From the NCBI GenBank assembly GCA_963752755.1, contig CAVVZJ010000017.1:1-64000 (forward strand): a stretch of DNA of 64,000 bases, given 5' to 3'. The translations under genes and the position numbers were made by a program. The notes under the pieces are model-generated. The model saw only the letters and a list, made by a program, of their open reading frames with translations. It was not told the origin of the DNA and did not search any database. Origin of the DNA: CAVVZJ01 sp963752755 (GTDB taxonomy: Bacteria; Planctomycetota; Planctomycetia; Isosphaerales; Isosphaeraceae). Positions 20,032-30,432 of this stretch are shown here, one piece after another. Position 1 is the first letter of the stretch; every line of letters starts with the position of its first letter.

Positions 20032-23000
20032 TCAATCGTGCCCCGCCCCGGCGGCCACGGGCCCGGCGGGGATGGCGACGGGGGCGAACCCGTCCCCGTC
20101 GGGCGTCGCGGACGGGCTCGGCGCGGACGGGCCGGCGCGGCGGCCGCGCAGCCGCTCGCCGAGGACGTAGTAGATCGGGATGACGAACCGCCCGAGGACC
20201 GTGCTGACCGCGATCCCGAAGGCGATGACGATGCCCAGCGAGTTCCGGCTGTAGGCCCCGGCGCCGGTGGCCCGCGCCATCGGCAGGACGCCGCAGACGA
20301 AGGCGAACGAGGTCATCAGGATCGGCCGGAGCCGCTGGCGGGACGCCTCCTTGGCCGAGTCGAGGATGCTCATCCCGTGCTTCTCCATCAGCTCGACGCC
20401 GAACTCGACGATCAGGATCGCGTTCTTGGTCTCCAGGCCGATGAGCATCACCAGGCCGATCTGGCCGAAGACGTCCAGCGGCATGTCGAACAGCCAGAGC
20501 CCGACCATCGCCCCGAAGGTCGCCAGGGGCACCGTCAGGATGATGACCAGCGGCCGGATCCAGCTCTCGTAGAGGGCCGCCATGAACAGGAAGACGCAGA
20601 GGATCGACAGGGCGAAGATGTAGGTCGCCATGTTGCCGGTCTTCTGCTCCTGGTAGGTCGTGCCGGTCCACTCGTAGCCGAAGCCCTCGGGCAGGACCTC
20701 GGCGGCCACCGCCTCCATCGCCGCGATCGCCTGGCCCGAGCTGTAGCCCGGCGCGGGCTGGCCGGTGATCCGGGCGGCGTTGTACATGTTGTAATGCGGC
20801 ACGTCGATCGGCCCGAGCGTGTTCTTGACCCGGCCAAGGGCGCTCAGGGGAACCCGTTCGCCCTTGCGGTTCAGGACGTAGAGCCGGGCGATGTCCTCGG
20901 GCCGGTAGCGGTCGCGGCTCTCGGCCTGGACCATGACCTTCCAGGTCTTGCCGTAGAGGTTGAAGTCGTTGATGTAGTAGGCCCCGAGGTTGGTCTGGAG
21001 GACGCTGAAGACGTCGGAGACGGGCACGTCGAGGCGTCGGGCCTTGAGCCGGTCGATGTCGAAGCGGAGCTGCGGCACCCTCGCCGAGAACGTCGTGAAC
21101 ACCCCGGCGAGCTCGGGCCGCTCGCGGGCCGCCTCCAGGAACCGGTCGGCGATGAGGGAGAGCGCCTCGACGCCCTTGCCCTCGCGGTCCTCGATCATGA
21201 AGTCGAAGCCGCCGGTCGAGCTCAGGCCCTGGATCGGCGGCGGCTGGAGGACGGCCACCCGCGCCTCGCTGACCTCCTCGGAGAGCCTGCGTTGGAGTTC
21301 CGCCGCCAGGCCGACGGCCCGCAGTTCGGGCGTCGTCCGGTGGTGCCACTCCTCCAGGATCACGAACGCCGTGGCGGTGTTGGGCTGGTTGATCGCGTTG
21401 ATCGCGTTGTAGCCGTCGAGGATCAGCACGTCGCGGACGCCGTGCAGCTCGCCCGCGATCTGGCCGACGCGCAGCGCGACCCGGCTGGTGGGCTCGCGGG
21501 TCGTGCCGTCGGGCGTCTGGACGGCGACGATCAGGTAGCCCTGGTCCTCGGTCGGGATGAACGCCTTGGGGCGATTGATGATCAGCCAGCCGGTAAGCGC
21601 CAGCAGGCCGAGCGACGGCAGGACGATCAGCACCCAGCGGCGGGCTCCGAAGTCGAGGAACGAGTCGTAGGAGTTCTCGACCCACTTCAGGCCCCGATTG
21701 AACCACCGGAAGGGCGGGAACTTCGTCTCGCCGTGCTTGGGCTTCAGGAAGAGCCGGGCGATCGCCGGGGTGAACGTCAGCGAGTTGAACGCCGAGAAGA
21801 CGAACGAGAAGACGATCGTCATGGCGAACTGGTTGTAGAGCCGCCCGGTCAGCCCCGGGATGAACGCCACGGGGACGAACACCGCCGCCAGCACCAGCGT
21901 GATGGTCACGATCGGCGTCGTGATCTCGGCCATCGCCGCCCGGGTCGCCTCCAGCGGCGCCATGCCGCGATGCAGGAACTTCTCGATGTTCTCGACGACG
22001 ATGATCGCGTCGTCCACCACCAGGCCGATCGCCAGGACCAGGCCGCACATCGTCAGCGTGTTGATCGAGAACCCGAAGGCGGCCATCATCGCGAACGTGG
22101 CGACCAGCGAGACCGGGATCGCGATCATCGGGATGACCGTGGCCCGGAAGCCCTGGAGGAAGACGAACACCACGATCAGGACCAGCAGGAACGCCTCGAT
22201 GAGCGTGTGCCAGACCTCGGTAATGTTCTCGCGAACGTAGAGCGTCGTGTCGTAGGCGATCCGGTATTCCAGCCCGTCGGGGAAGTTCTTCGCCACGCGG
22301 TCCATTTCCCGGCGCACCTGCTCGACGATCTGCAGGGCGTTGGCGTCGGAGAGCTGGTAGATCGGGATCGTGCCGGCGGGCTTTCCGTTGAGCCAGCCGG
22401 CCGTCTCGTAGTTCTCCGAGTCGAGCTGGACGCGGGCGACGTCGGAGAGATAGACGAACGAGCCGTCATCGTTGCGGCGGACGACAATCTTCTCGAACTC
22501 CTCGACCTTCGAGAGCCGGCCCTTGGACGTGACCGGGTACTCGAACCGCTGGCCCGGCGGCGACGGCGAGGCGCCGATCTTGCCCGAGGCGGACTGCTTG
22601 TTCTCCTGCTGGATCGCCTGGACGACCTCGGCGGGCGAGATTCGCTGGTTGGCCATGCGGTCGGGGTCGAGCCAGACCCGCATGGCGTACTTGCGGCCGA
22701 ACGGGTTCACGTCGCTGACGCCGGGGATCCGTTTGAGGGCATCGACGACGTTGATCTGCGCGTAGTTGTCGAGGAAAGTCGCGTCGTAACGGCCGTCGGG
22801 CGAGACGAGGTTGACGACGCAGACCATGTTGGTCGAGGTCTTCTTGACCGTTACGCCGTACTGCTTGACCTCGGGCGGGAGGCTGGTCTGGGCGGTGGCC
22901 ACCTTGTTCTGGATGTCGACGGCGGCGATGTCCTGGTCGTAGCCGACGTCGAACGTGGCGATGACGTTGGCCAGGCCGTTGGCGGTGCTGTCGGAGCTGA

Positions 23001-23232
23001 AGTAGATCTGCCCCTTGACGCCGTTGATTTGCTGCTCGATCGGGGTCGTGACGGTGTCGGCGACGGTCTGGGCGTCGGCGCCGGTGTACGTGGTCGTGAC
23101 CTGGACCTGCGGCGGCACGATGTCCGGGTAGAGGGAGATCGGCAGGATGAAGACGCAGATGCCGCCGACCAGGAGCAACAGCAGGGCCAGCACCGTGGCG
23201 AAGATCGGGCGGCCGATGAAGAAGTTGACCAT
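20032..23232 (-). CDS. RND multidrug efflux permease (AcrB/HAE1 type)
   Basis: Intact 1066-residue inner-membrane permease. It opens with MVNFFIGRPIFATVLALLLL, typical of HAE1 pumps. The proton-relay Asp pair is at residues 407-408 (GLVVDDAIIVVEN), matching AcrB numbering, and the relay Lys is in LETKNAILIVEFG. It has large periplasmic loops and about twelve membrane segments. The last 40 residues are Pro/Ala-rich. The adaptor gene lies 66 bases upstream and no outer-membrane channel gene follows, so TolC must be supplied elsewhere. Substrates cannot be told from sequence. Confidence 0.95.
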   Translation of the reverse strand: MVNFFIGRPIFATVLALLLLLVGGICVFILPISLYPDIVPPQVQVTTTYTGADAQTVADTVTTPIEQQINGVKGQIYFSSDSTANGLANVIATFDVGYDQDIAAVDIQNKVATAQTSLPPEVKQYGVTVKKTSTNMVCVVNLVSPDGRYDATFLDNYAQINVVDALKRIPGVSDVNPFGRKYAMRVWLDPDRMANQRISPAEVVQAIQQENKQSASGKIGASPSPPGQRFEYPVTSKGRLSKVEEFEKIVVRRNDDGSFVYLSDVARVQLDSENYETAGWLNGKPAGTIPIYQLSDANALQIVEQVRREMDRVAKNFPDGLEYRIAYDTTLYVRENITEVWHTLIEAFLLVLIVVFVFLQGFRATVIPMIAIPVSLVATFAMMAAFGFSINTLTMCGLVLAIGLVVDDAIIVVENIEKFLHRGMAPLEATRAAMAEITTPIVTITLVLAAVFVPVAFIPGLTGRLYNQFAMTIVFSFVFSAFNSLTFTPAIARLFLKPKHGETKFPPFRWFNRGLKWVENSYDSFLDFGARRWVLIVLPSLGLLALTGWLIINRPKAFIPTEDQGYLIVAVQTPDGTTREPTSRVALRVGQIAGELHGVRDVLILDGYNAINAINQPNTATAFVILEEWHHRTTPELRAVGLAAELQRRLSEEVSEARVAVLQPPPIQGLSSTGGFDFMIEDREGKGVEALSLIADRFLEAARERPELAGVFTTFSARVPQLRFDIDRLKARRLDVPVSDVFSVLQTNLGAYYINDFNLYGKTWKVMVQAESRDRYRPEDIARLYVLNRKGERVPLSALGRVKNTLGPIDVPHYNMYNAARITGQPAPGYSSGQAIAAMEAVAAEVLPEGFGYEWTGTTYQEQKTGNMATYIFALSILCVFLFMAALYESWIRPLVIILTVPLATFGAMVGLWLFDMPLDVFGQIGLVMLIGLETKNAILIVEFGVELMEKHGMSILDSAKEASRQRLRPILMTSFAFVCGVLPMARATGAGAYSRNSLGIVIAFGIAVSTVLGRFVIPIYYVLGERLRGRRAGPSAPSPSATPDGDGFAPVAIPAGPVAAGAGHD

Positions 23233-23298
23233 GGTAGGGATGTCTCTCGCGAGGTCGCCGGGACGCGGTGCGGGGTGTCACGGAGGGAGCCGGGGCGA

Positions 23299-24670
23299 TC
23301 AGTGGGCGGTCTTGCCCTTGTCCGTCGAGTTCTCCGGGGCTTGGCCCTTTGCAGGCTCCCCGTCCTCGCCGGGGCCGGGCTCGGCCGGTCGGGTCTTTAC
23401 GGTCATGCCGTTGCGGACGAGCTGCAGCCCCTCGACAATCACCGCCTGGCCCGGCTCAAGGCCCGACTCAAGGACGCGGAGCCCCTCGTGCGTGAAGGAG
23501 GCCCGGACGGAGACGACGGCCACCTTGCCCTGCGCGTCCACGGTGTACACGGTCGGGCCGGCCTGCGACTCCACCACGGCCTGCTCGGGCACGGCGACCG
23601 CGTCGCGGACCTCGCCGACCTTCGTGTCGGCCTTCACGTACTCGCCGGGCAGGATCGCCTTCTCCGGGTTGGAAACCTCCGCGCGGACGAGAAAGGTGGA
23701 CGTGGCGGGGTCGATCGTGTTGTCGATGACCGTCGCCTTGCCGGGGAACCGACGGTCCTCCTCGCCTTCGAGCCCCGGCCGGAAGACCTCGACGGGGAGC
23801 CCCTGGCCGATCAGCCGGGCCACGCGGTCGAGGTAGCGCGAGGCCACCGGGATATCGACCCCCATGGGGTCGAGCTGGCGGATCACCACCAGCTCCGTGT
23901 AGTCGGAGCCGCCGCCCCGCCACCGGGCCGACGAGGTTGCCTACCTTGACCCGGGCCAGGCCGGCGCGGCCGTCGATGGGCGAAGACATGCGGCAGTAGC
24001 CCAGGTCAATCTCGGCGTCGCGGACAGCCGACGTCGCCGCGGCGACGTCGGCCCTGGCCCCCAGGATGTTCGAGTCGTAGTCGGCCCGGGCCTGCTCCAG
24101 GCTTGCCTGGTCCGCCTCGATCTGCGCCTCGCTCCGCTTCCGGACCGCGGCGGCCCGATCCACGTCCTGCTGCGAGGCGGCGTTCCGACGAAAGAGGGCG
24201 ACCTGCCGCGCCTCCTCGATCCGGTTCAGGGCCAGAACCGCCTGGTTCAGAGCGAGCTGCGCCGCGGCGATCTCACGAGCCTTCGAGTCCGTCGCCTTCT
24301 TCAACTCCGCCTCGGCCGCCTCCAAACGAGCCTGGGCCTCCGCCAGCTTCACCTGGAAGGGCTCCTCGTCGATGACGCACAGGAGCTGGCCGGCCTTCAC
24401 GTCGCCGCCTTCCTGGAAATGGATCTCTCTGAGGAACCCGCGCACCCGGGCGCGAACCGAAACCTCCTGCAGGGCCACCGTGGTCCCGATCGGCTCGGCC
24501 ATGATCGGGACGGTCATCCGGCGGGCCTCGACGACGGCGACCACCGGGGGTGGCGGAACGCGCTCCGCCTCGGCCCGTGGCGAGCAGCCCTGGAGCGAGG
24601 CCGAGACCAGGGCCGCGCAGGCGATCGCCCAGGGACGAGCCCTCGCGCCAAACTCTTCGATCGGTACCAC
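23299..24670 (-). CDS. RND efflux periplasmic adaptor (HlyD/MFP), frameshifted
   Basis: I choose the GTG at 24670, preceded by CAGGAGA. It leads into a lipoprotein-like signal ending ALVSASLQGCSP. The biotinyl-lipoyl-like region (EVSVRARVRGFLREIHFQEG), a long coiled-coil hairpin (KLAEAQARLEAAEAELKKA and the Arg/Gln-rich return) and GYCRMSSPIDGRAGLARVKVG follow. A frame change near 23925 separates VGNLVGP from GGSDYTELVVIRQLDPMGVD. The beta-barrel and membrane-proximal domains then run to KGKTAH. It should bridge the downstream permease to an outer-membrane channel. Confidence 0.88.
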
Positions 24671-24809
24671 GGCGATTCTCCTGATTTGAGGGCCCCACGG
24701 GGTCGGCCCGGGGCGAGGAGGGGGATCGAATCGGGGAGTCTCATCGGTTGCGCTCGAATGATCGACATTCTCTGCGTTGGGATCTGCGTCGGGCGCCGCG
24801 CGGGCCGGG

Positions 24810-27330
24810 CTAGGTGATCGGGAGGGGGGATGCCCCCCAGATCGACCCGGCATACTCGGCGATCGTCCGGTCGCTGGAAAACTTGCCGGAGCGGGCGACA
24901 TTGACGATGGCCTTGCGGCCCCAGCCCATGCGGTCGGCGTAGAGCGTCGAGACGCATGCCTGGGCCTCGGCGTAGGGGGCCAGGTCGGCCAGGTGCATGT
25001 AGTAGTCGCCGTGCGTGAGCAGGGCGTCCCGGATCGGCTCGTAGAGCCCCGGCTCGCGGCGGTTGAAGTGGCTCGAGAAGATCAGGTCCAGGGCCTGGCG
25101 GGTCTCGGGCTCGTGCTCGTAGTGCCAGCGGGGATCGTACCAGTCCCGCGACCCGGCGACCTGCTCGGTGGTCAGGCCGAAGAGGAACACGTTCTCCTCG
25201 CCGGCCTCCTCGGCGATCTCGATGGTGGCGCCGTCGCGGGTGCCGATGGTCAAGCGCCCCGTTCATCATGAACTTCATGTTACTCGTGCCGCTGGCCTCG
25301 TAGCCCGCCGTCGAGATCTGCTCGGAGACGTCGCTGGCCGGGATCAGCCGCTCGGCGAGCGTGACGGAGTAGTTCGGCAGGAACTCGACCCGCAGCTTGC
25401 CGCCGACGGCCGGGTCGTTGTTCACCACCGAGCCGACGTCGTTGATCAGCTTGATGATCAGCTTCGCGAGCCGATACGCCGGCGCCGCCTTGCCGGCGAA
25501 GAGGTGCGTCCGGGGTGGGACGTCGAGGCCCGGATTCGCTCGGAGGCGATTGTAGCTGACCACCACCTGGAGCACGTTCAGGAGCTGGCGCTTGTACTCG
25601 TGAATCCGCTTGATCTGCGTGTCGAAGATCGAGTCGGGATCGAGCGTGATGCCCTCCCTCGCCTTGATCCAATCGACGAACCGGGCCTTGGCCGCCCGCT
25701 TGGCGGCCAGAAACTTCTCAAGGAACGCCGGGTCGTCGGCCAGCGGGGCGACCTGCCCAAGCGACTCGAGGTCCGTGACCCATCCGTCGCCGACCGCCTC
25801 GGTCAGCAGGGACGCGAGGTCCGGGTTGGCCAGCAAGAGCCAGCGCCGGGGGGTGACACCATTGGTCTTGTTGCTGAACCGCTCGGGGAACATCTCGGCG
25901 AAGTCGGCCACGGTCCGGGTCCGGAGCAGCTCCGAGTGGATGGCCGCCACGCCGTTGGTGCTGTGGGTGCCGACGATCGCCAGGTTGGCCATGCGGACCT
26001 GCCGGTTCGGAGATTCCTCGATCAGGCTCATCCGGGCGACCTTCGCCTCGTCGCCCGGGTGGGCCGCCCGGACGTCGTCGAGGAAGCGACGATTGATCTC
26101 ATAAATCATTTCGAGTTGTCGGGGGAGCAGGGCCTCGAACAGCTCGACCGGCCACTTCTCCAGCGCCTCCGGCAGGAGCGTATGGTTGGTGTACGCCAGG
26201 GTCCGGACGGTGAGGTCCCACGCCTCGTCCCAGCCGAGCCCGGCCCGGTCGAGCAGGATGCGCATCAGCTCGGCCACGGCCATCGCCGGGTGGGTGTCGT
26301 TGAGCTGCACCGCGACCTTCTCCGGCAGCGACCGCCAGTCGTTCCCTCGGCGGAGGAACCGGGCGACGATGTCGGCCAGGGAACAGGCGACGAGAAAGTA
26401 CTCCTGGAGGAACCGGAGCGAGCGGCCTCGGGGCGTCGAGTCGTCCGGGTAGAGGACGCGGCTGACCGTCTCCGCGAGGACCCGGTCCGCCACGGCGCCG
26501 AAGAAGTCGCCGCCGCTGAACTCGCCGAAGTCGAAGACGTCCGGCGTCGCGGCCTGCCACAGCCGGAGGGTGTTGATCGTCCGCCCGCCGTAGCCGACCA
26601 CCGGCCGGTCATGGGGCACGCCCAGCAGATGCGAGGGCTGCCCGCGGCGCACCGTGATCGTGCCGCCGTGCGTCTCGAACGAGGAGGCCAACGGCACGTT
26701 CACCGTCTCGTTCGGCCGCTCCACCTCCCACGGGTCCGGCCGGGCCAGCCAGTGGTCGGGCTGCTCGACCTGGGCGCCGTCGCGGACCTCCTGGCGGAAG
26801 ATTCCGTAATCGTACCGGAGGCCGTAGCCAACGGCCGGGATCGCCATCGTGGCCATCGAGTCAATGAAGCAGGCCGCGAGCCTGCCGAGCCCGCCGTTGC
26901 CGAGGCCGGCGTCCGGCTCCTGCTCGATCAGCTCGGCGAGCCCCAAGCCCTTCTCCCGTGCGGCAGCATCGACCAGGGGCGAGAGCATTAGATTGACGAT
27001 GTTGTTCGCCAGCGATCGGCCGATCAGGAACTCCATCGAGAGGTAGTACACTTGCTTCGGATTGTCGCGGTCGTATCCCTGCTGGGTCCTGACCCATCGC
27101 TGGGCCAGCACGTCGCGGATCGCGGCGGCGATGGCCTCGAACTGCTCGCGGGGCCGGGCGTCTTTCGGGTCGACGACGTGGTCGAAGACCAGCCGTCGCT
27201 CGTACAGGGCGTCGTCCGCGCCGGTGAATCGCACCGGGCCGCACCCGTATCGGGCGATGAGTTCGCTGCGCCCGTCTTCCCCGGCGGCGACATCCCGAGC
27301 GGCCTCGGATGGGTCAATCAGTCTAGTCAC
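24810..27330 (-). CDS. glgP: glycogen/alpha-glucan phosphorylase, frameshifted
   Basis: It releases glucose-1-phosphate from glycogen using pyridoxal phosphate. The GTG at 27330 follows a perfect AGGAGG at 7 bases and overlaps the stop of the small gene before it (GTGA). Blocks in order: QVYYLSMEFLIGRSLANN, DAGLGNGGLGRLAACF, VGYGLRYDYGIFRQ, VQLNDTHPAMAVAELMR, YTNHTLLPEALEKWP, NGVTPRRWLLLANPDL, IKRIHEYKRQLLN, and the cofactor-lysine block EASGTSNMKFMMNG. Right after it an extra base near 25256 shifts the frame; the other frame continues TIGTRDGATIEI to the end. Total about 838 residues, normal for the family. It belongs to a glgX-glgP unit. Confidence 0.92.
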
Positions 27331-27542
27331 GGCGTGGCCTCCTGGATCGCTTTCCATCGGTCGTGGTGCCTGCGGACGGCGTCGAGGACCTCGGGCCCGT
27401 CCTCGCCGCAGATCGGGATGGCGAAGTCCTCGGGGCTGGCCAGCGGGGAATCGGGATGCCGCTTCGACGTCCTGGCCCTGTCGCCTAGGCGAACGATCTC
27501 GTCGGACTCGTCGATGCCGCCGCGCTCACTTGCCATCGTCAT
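27327..27542 (-). CDS. small protein coupled between glgX and glgP
   Basis: 71 residues, acidic-basic mixed, with no membrane segment and no recognised domain (contains EDFAIPICGEDGPEVLDAV). Its start overlaps the last codons of glgX and its stop TGA overlaps the GTG of glgP, so it is translationally coupled on both sides. That arrangement, plus intact reading through a GC-rich region, argues that it is a real gene. It could be an accessory or regulatory peptide for the glycogen enzymes; this is inference from position. A second ATG at 27536 is equally possible as start. Confidence 0.6.
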   Translation of the reverse strand: MTMASERGGIDESDEIVRLGDRARTSKRHPDSPLASPEDFAIPICGEDGPEVLDAVRRHHDRWKAIQEATP

Positions 27543-29679
27543 GCCCCCGATCGGAGGACCCCGGCGGTCGGTCCGCCGGTCGCGCGTCCGCGTACAGCAT
27601 CACGACCGATCGGGACCCGGCCCGATACGATCCGCCGGGGACCGGCGGCGCCGACTGCCAGGGGACGATGTCGGCCGGCGAGTCGAGGGCCGTGTCGATC
27701 CAGCGTCGCCACGACACCCCATTGCCTGGGCCCGGCAGTTCGAACTCGAGCGGCTCCCAGTAGGCATTCAGGATGAAGTGGAGGAGCAGCCCCTCCCGCC
27801 GAAGCTCCGCCCCCAGCGCGATACTGTGGGAGCAGTCGCCCCAGTCTGGCTGGTCCAGCCTCACTCCGTGCCAGGCCTTCAGCGAATCCCGCAGGAACGC
27901 GTTGAGGTTTACGCGTTGACGCTCGTGCTCCACATCTCGGAGCGTCCGACGCGCGGCCAGCAGGCTCACGAAGCGGCGGACGTCGGCGTGCTTCGCCAGT
28001 AGCGACCAGTCGAACCAGGTGGTCGGGTCGTCGTGGCAATAGGCGTTGTTGTTGCCCCCCTGCGTGCGGCGGACCTCGTCGCCCATCAGGATCATGGGCA
28101 CGCCCAGCGACATCAGCGTGGTCGCGAGGAAGTTTTTCACCTGCCGGTTGCGCAGGGCCTCGACCGCGGGGTCGTCGGTCGATCCCTCGACGCCGCAGTT
28201 CCAGCTCCGGTTGTCGTCGGCGCCGTCGCGGTTGCCCTCGCGGTTCGCCTCGTTGTGCTTGAGGTCGTAGGAGACCAGGTCGTTGAGCGTGAAGCCATCG
28301 TGGCAGGTCACGAAGTTGACGCTCTGCTCGATCTCGCGCTCCTCGTGGCCGTAGATCTCGGGGCTCCCGATCAGGCGGTCCGCCACGCGGCGCACCGACC
28401 CGCCCGCGCCACGGAAGAAGTCGCGGACGTCGTCGCGGAACTGGCCGTTCCACTCCTTCCAGGCGTCGCCGACGAAGCTGCCGACCTGGTAGAGCCCGGC
28501 CGCGTCCCACGCCTCGGCGATGAGCTTCGTGCCCGCCAGCGCCGGGTCCGACTCGATGTCCCAGAGGACCGGCGGGTCCGGCTGCGGGTTCCCCGAGGGG
28601 TCGCGGGCCAGGATCGACGCCAGGTCGAACCGGAAGCCGTCCACGTGCATCTGCTCGACCCAGTAGCGCAGGCTGTCCACGATCATGCGGCGGACGACCG
28701 AGTGATTCCCGTTCAGCGTATTGCCGCAGCCAGTATAGTCCGCGTACCGGGCGCCGCCGCGCTCGAGGATGTAGTAAGTCGGGTTGTCGATCCCGCGAAA
28801 ACAGAGGGTCGGTCCGCCGTGGCCGCCCTCGGCGGTGTGGTTGAACACCACGTCGAGGATCACCTCGATGCCCGCCCGGTGCATGGCCTTCACCATGTCG
28901 CGGAACTCGTTGACCGGGCCGAGCGGGTCGCGTCGCGAACTATAGGCCGGGTGCGGCGCGAAGAAGGAGACCGGCTGATAACCCCAGTAGTTCACCAGGC
29001 CCGGGGGGCACGCCTGGGCGTCGAACGTGAACACCGGGAGCAATTCGACCGCGTTGATGCCGAGCTCGCGGAGGTACGGGATCTTCTCCACGAGGCCAGC
29101 GAACGTGCCGCGCGTCGCCTCTCCGACCCCGGAGCTGGGGTCGCACGTGAACCCGCGGACGTGCATCTCGTAGATGATGGAGCGCGAGGCGGGGAGGCAC
29201 AGCGGGAGGTCCCCCTCCCAGTCGTAATCGCCCGGGTCGACGACCACGCTCTTCATCGCCGTCGCGGCGTTATCGCCCTCCCGCCCGGCGGCCTCGCGGT
29301 CGTAACCCACCGGCACGACCACGCCGCGGCCGTACGGGTCGAGCAGGACCTTGGCGGGATCGAACCGCAGGCCCATCTCGGGGACCGACGGCCCCTCGAC
29401 CCGGTAGCCGTAGAGCTGCCCCGGTGCGATCCTGGGCACGAACACATGCCAGTAGTGGTAGGTCCGGTTCGTTGCCGGGTCGATCCTGACCACGCGGGAC
29501 GGGCGGGCGTCGCCCTCGCGGTCGAAGAGCAAGAGCTCGACGGCCGCGGCGGTCCGCGAGTAGAGGCTGAAGTTAACGCCTCCCTCGACAACCGTAGCCC
29601 CCAGGGGACCGCTCCGGCCGATCGATTCGGCAGGGACATCCTGGGGGGCGCCTCGAGAAATGGTCTCGGCGATCGTCAC
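27526..29679 (-). CDS. glgX: glycogen debranching enzyme GlgX
   Basis: Intact 717-residue GH13 isoamylase-type enzyme that hydrolyses alpha-1,6 branches of phosphorylase-limit glycogen. An N-terminal carbohydrate-binding beta domain (LGATVVEGGVNFSLYSRTAA) is followed by the GH13 barrel: VILDVVFNHTAEGG, HVDGFRFDLASILAR with the nucleophile Asp, KLIAEAWDAAGLYQVG with the acid/base Glu, and NFVTCHDGFTLNDLVSY with the transition-state Asp. The family-specific RNRQVKNFLATTLMSLGVPM and GDEVRRTQGGNNNAYC are present. It lies directly upstream of the small coupled gene and glgP, giving a complete glycogen-breakdown unit. Confidence 0.95.
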   Translation of the reverse strand: MTIAETISRGAPQDVPAESIGRSGPLGATVVEGGVNFSLYSRTAAAVELLLFDREGDARPSRVVRIDPATNRTYHYWHVFVPRIAPGQLYGYRVEGPSVPEMGLRFDPAKVLLDPYGRGVVVPVGYDREAAGREGDNAATAMKSVVVDPGDYDWEGDLPLCLPASRSIIYEMHVRGFTCDPSSGVGEATRGTFAGLVEKIPYLRELGINAVELLPVFTFDAQACPPGLVNYWGYQPVSFFAPHPAYSSRRDPLGPVNEFRDMVKAMHRAGIEVILDVVFNHTAEGGHGGPTLCFRGIDNPTYYILERGGARYADYTGCGNTLNGNHSVVRRMIVDSLRYWVEQMHVDGFRFDLASILARDPSGNPQPDPPVLWDIESDPALAGTKLIAEAWDAAGLYQVGSFVGDAWKEWNGQFRDDVRDFFRGAGGSVRRVADRLIGSPEIYGHEEREIEQSVNFVTCHDGFTLNDLVSYDLKHNEANREGNRDGADDNRSWNCGVEGSTDDPAVEALRNRQVKNFLATTLMSLGVPMILMGDEVRRTQGGNNNAYCHDDPTTWFDWSLLAKHADVRRFVSLLAARRTLRDVEHERQRVNLNAFLRDSLKAWHGVRLDQPDWGDCSHSIALGAELRREGLLLHFILNAYWEPLEFELPGPGNGVSWRRWIDTALDSPADIVPWQSAPPVPGGSYRAGSRSVVMLYADARPADRPPGSSDRGHDDGK

Positions 29680-29762
29680 GATGGACTCGATTTCCTACGA
29701 ATACCTGTTCTATGGTTCGGAATGGCCTCTGGCCGGTTCATCGCAAACCCGGCCGGCCCGAT

Positions 29763-30363
29763 TCACTCGCGCGGCTGTGCGACGTGGTTCCAGATCCAGA
29801 GGATCGGCTCGTCCTCGATTCCCGTGCTCGTAGCCGAGCACGCCCACGCTGGTGGGGCGGCAATAGAAGAACCGGCCGTCGCCCGGCGGCAGGCCGAGCC
29901 AGCGGGCAGCGATCATCCGGATGATGTGGCCGCTCGAGAACGCCAGCACGTCCCCCTCGATCTCCTTGACGCGGGCGATGAAGCCGTCGGCTCGAGCGGC
30001 GACGTCCCCCGCCGACTCGCCTTCGGGGCAGCCGTCGCGATACAGCTCCCAGCCAGGCCGCTCGACCAGGATGTCTTTCGTCAGCTTCCCCTCGAACCGG
30101 CCGTAGTCCCATTCGACGAGGTCGGGATCGAGCTTCGCGACTTCCCCGAACCCGGCCAGTCGGCACGTCTTCGAGGCGCGTTGCAGCGGGCTGGTGAAGA
30201 CGGATGCGAACGAGAATCGCCGCATCCGATCGCCGAACTGGCGGGCGCGTTCTTCCCCGCGCTCGTTCAGCGGCACGTCGGTCCGGCCGGTATGCCGGCG
30301 GGTGTCGGTCCAGGCCGTGTCGCCGTGGCGGGCGAGGAACAGTCTCGGGAGTTCGGATGGCAT
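29763..30363 (-). CDS. histidine phosphatase family protein, C-terminal frameshift
   Basis: Phosphoglycerate-mutase-like fold: LFLARHGDTAWT carries the RHG catalytic His, RASKTCRLAG and VEWDYGRFEG are the usual second block, and LAFSSGHIIRMIAARWLG has the second active-site His. Near 29822 the frame changes; the alternative frame gives DEPILWIWNHVAQPRE and stops at 29763, a typical end for this group, so the apparent 217-residue product is probably about 200 residues. It is close to phosphatases such as PhoE/GpmB; the substrate is unknown. It sits between xfp and glgX and may dephosphorylate a sugar phosphate in that pathway. Confidence 0.82.
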
Positions 30364-30432
30364 GGGATCCCCTGGAAGCGAATCGGCCTCCGGCCAGGCG
30401 TCGGTTTCCGCCCGGCCGGAGGGGCCTGGCCC

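Noticed and set aside
19924..23949. A 1341-codon open frame on the plus strand
   Set aside because: Antisense shadow of the RND permease and adaptor; composition is Asp/Arg/Gly-biased as expected for the complement of GC-rich coding sequence, with no domain.
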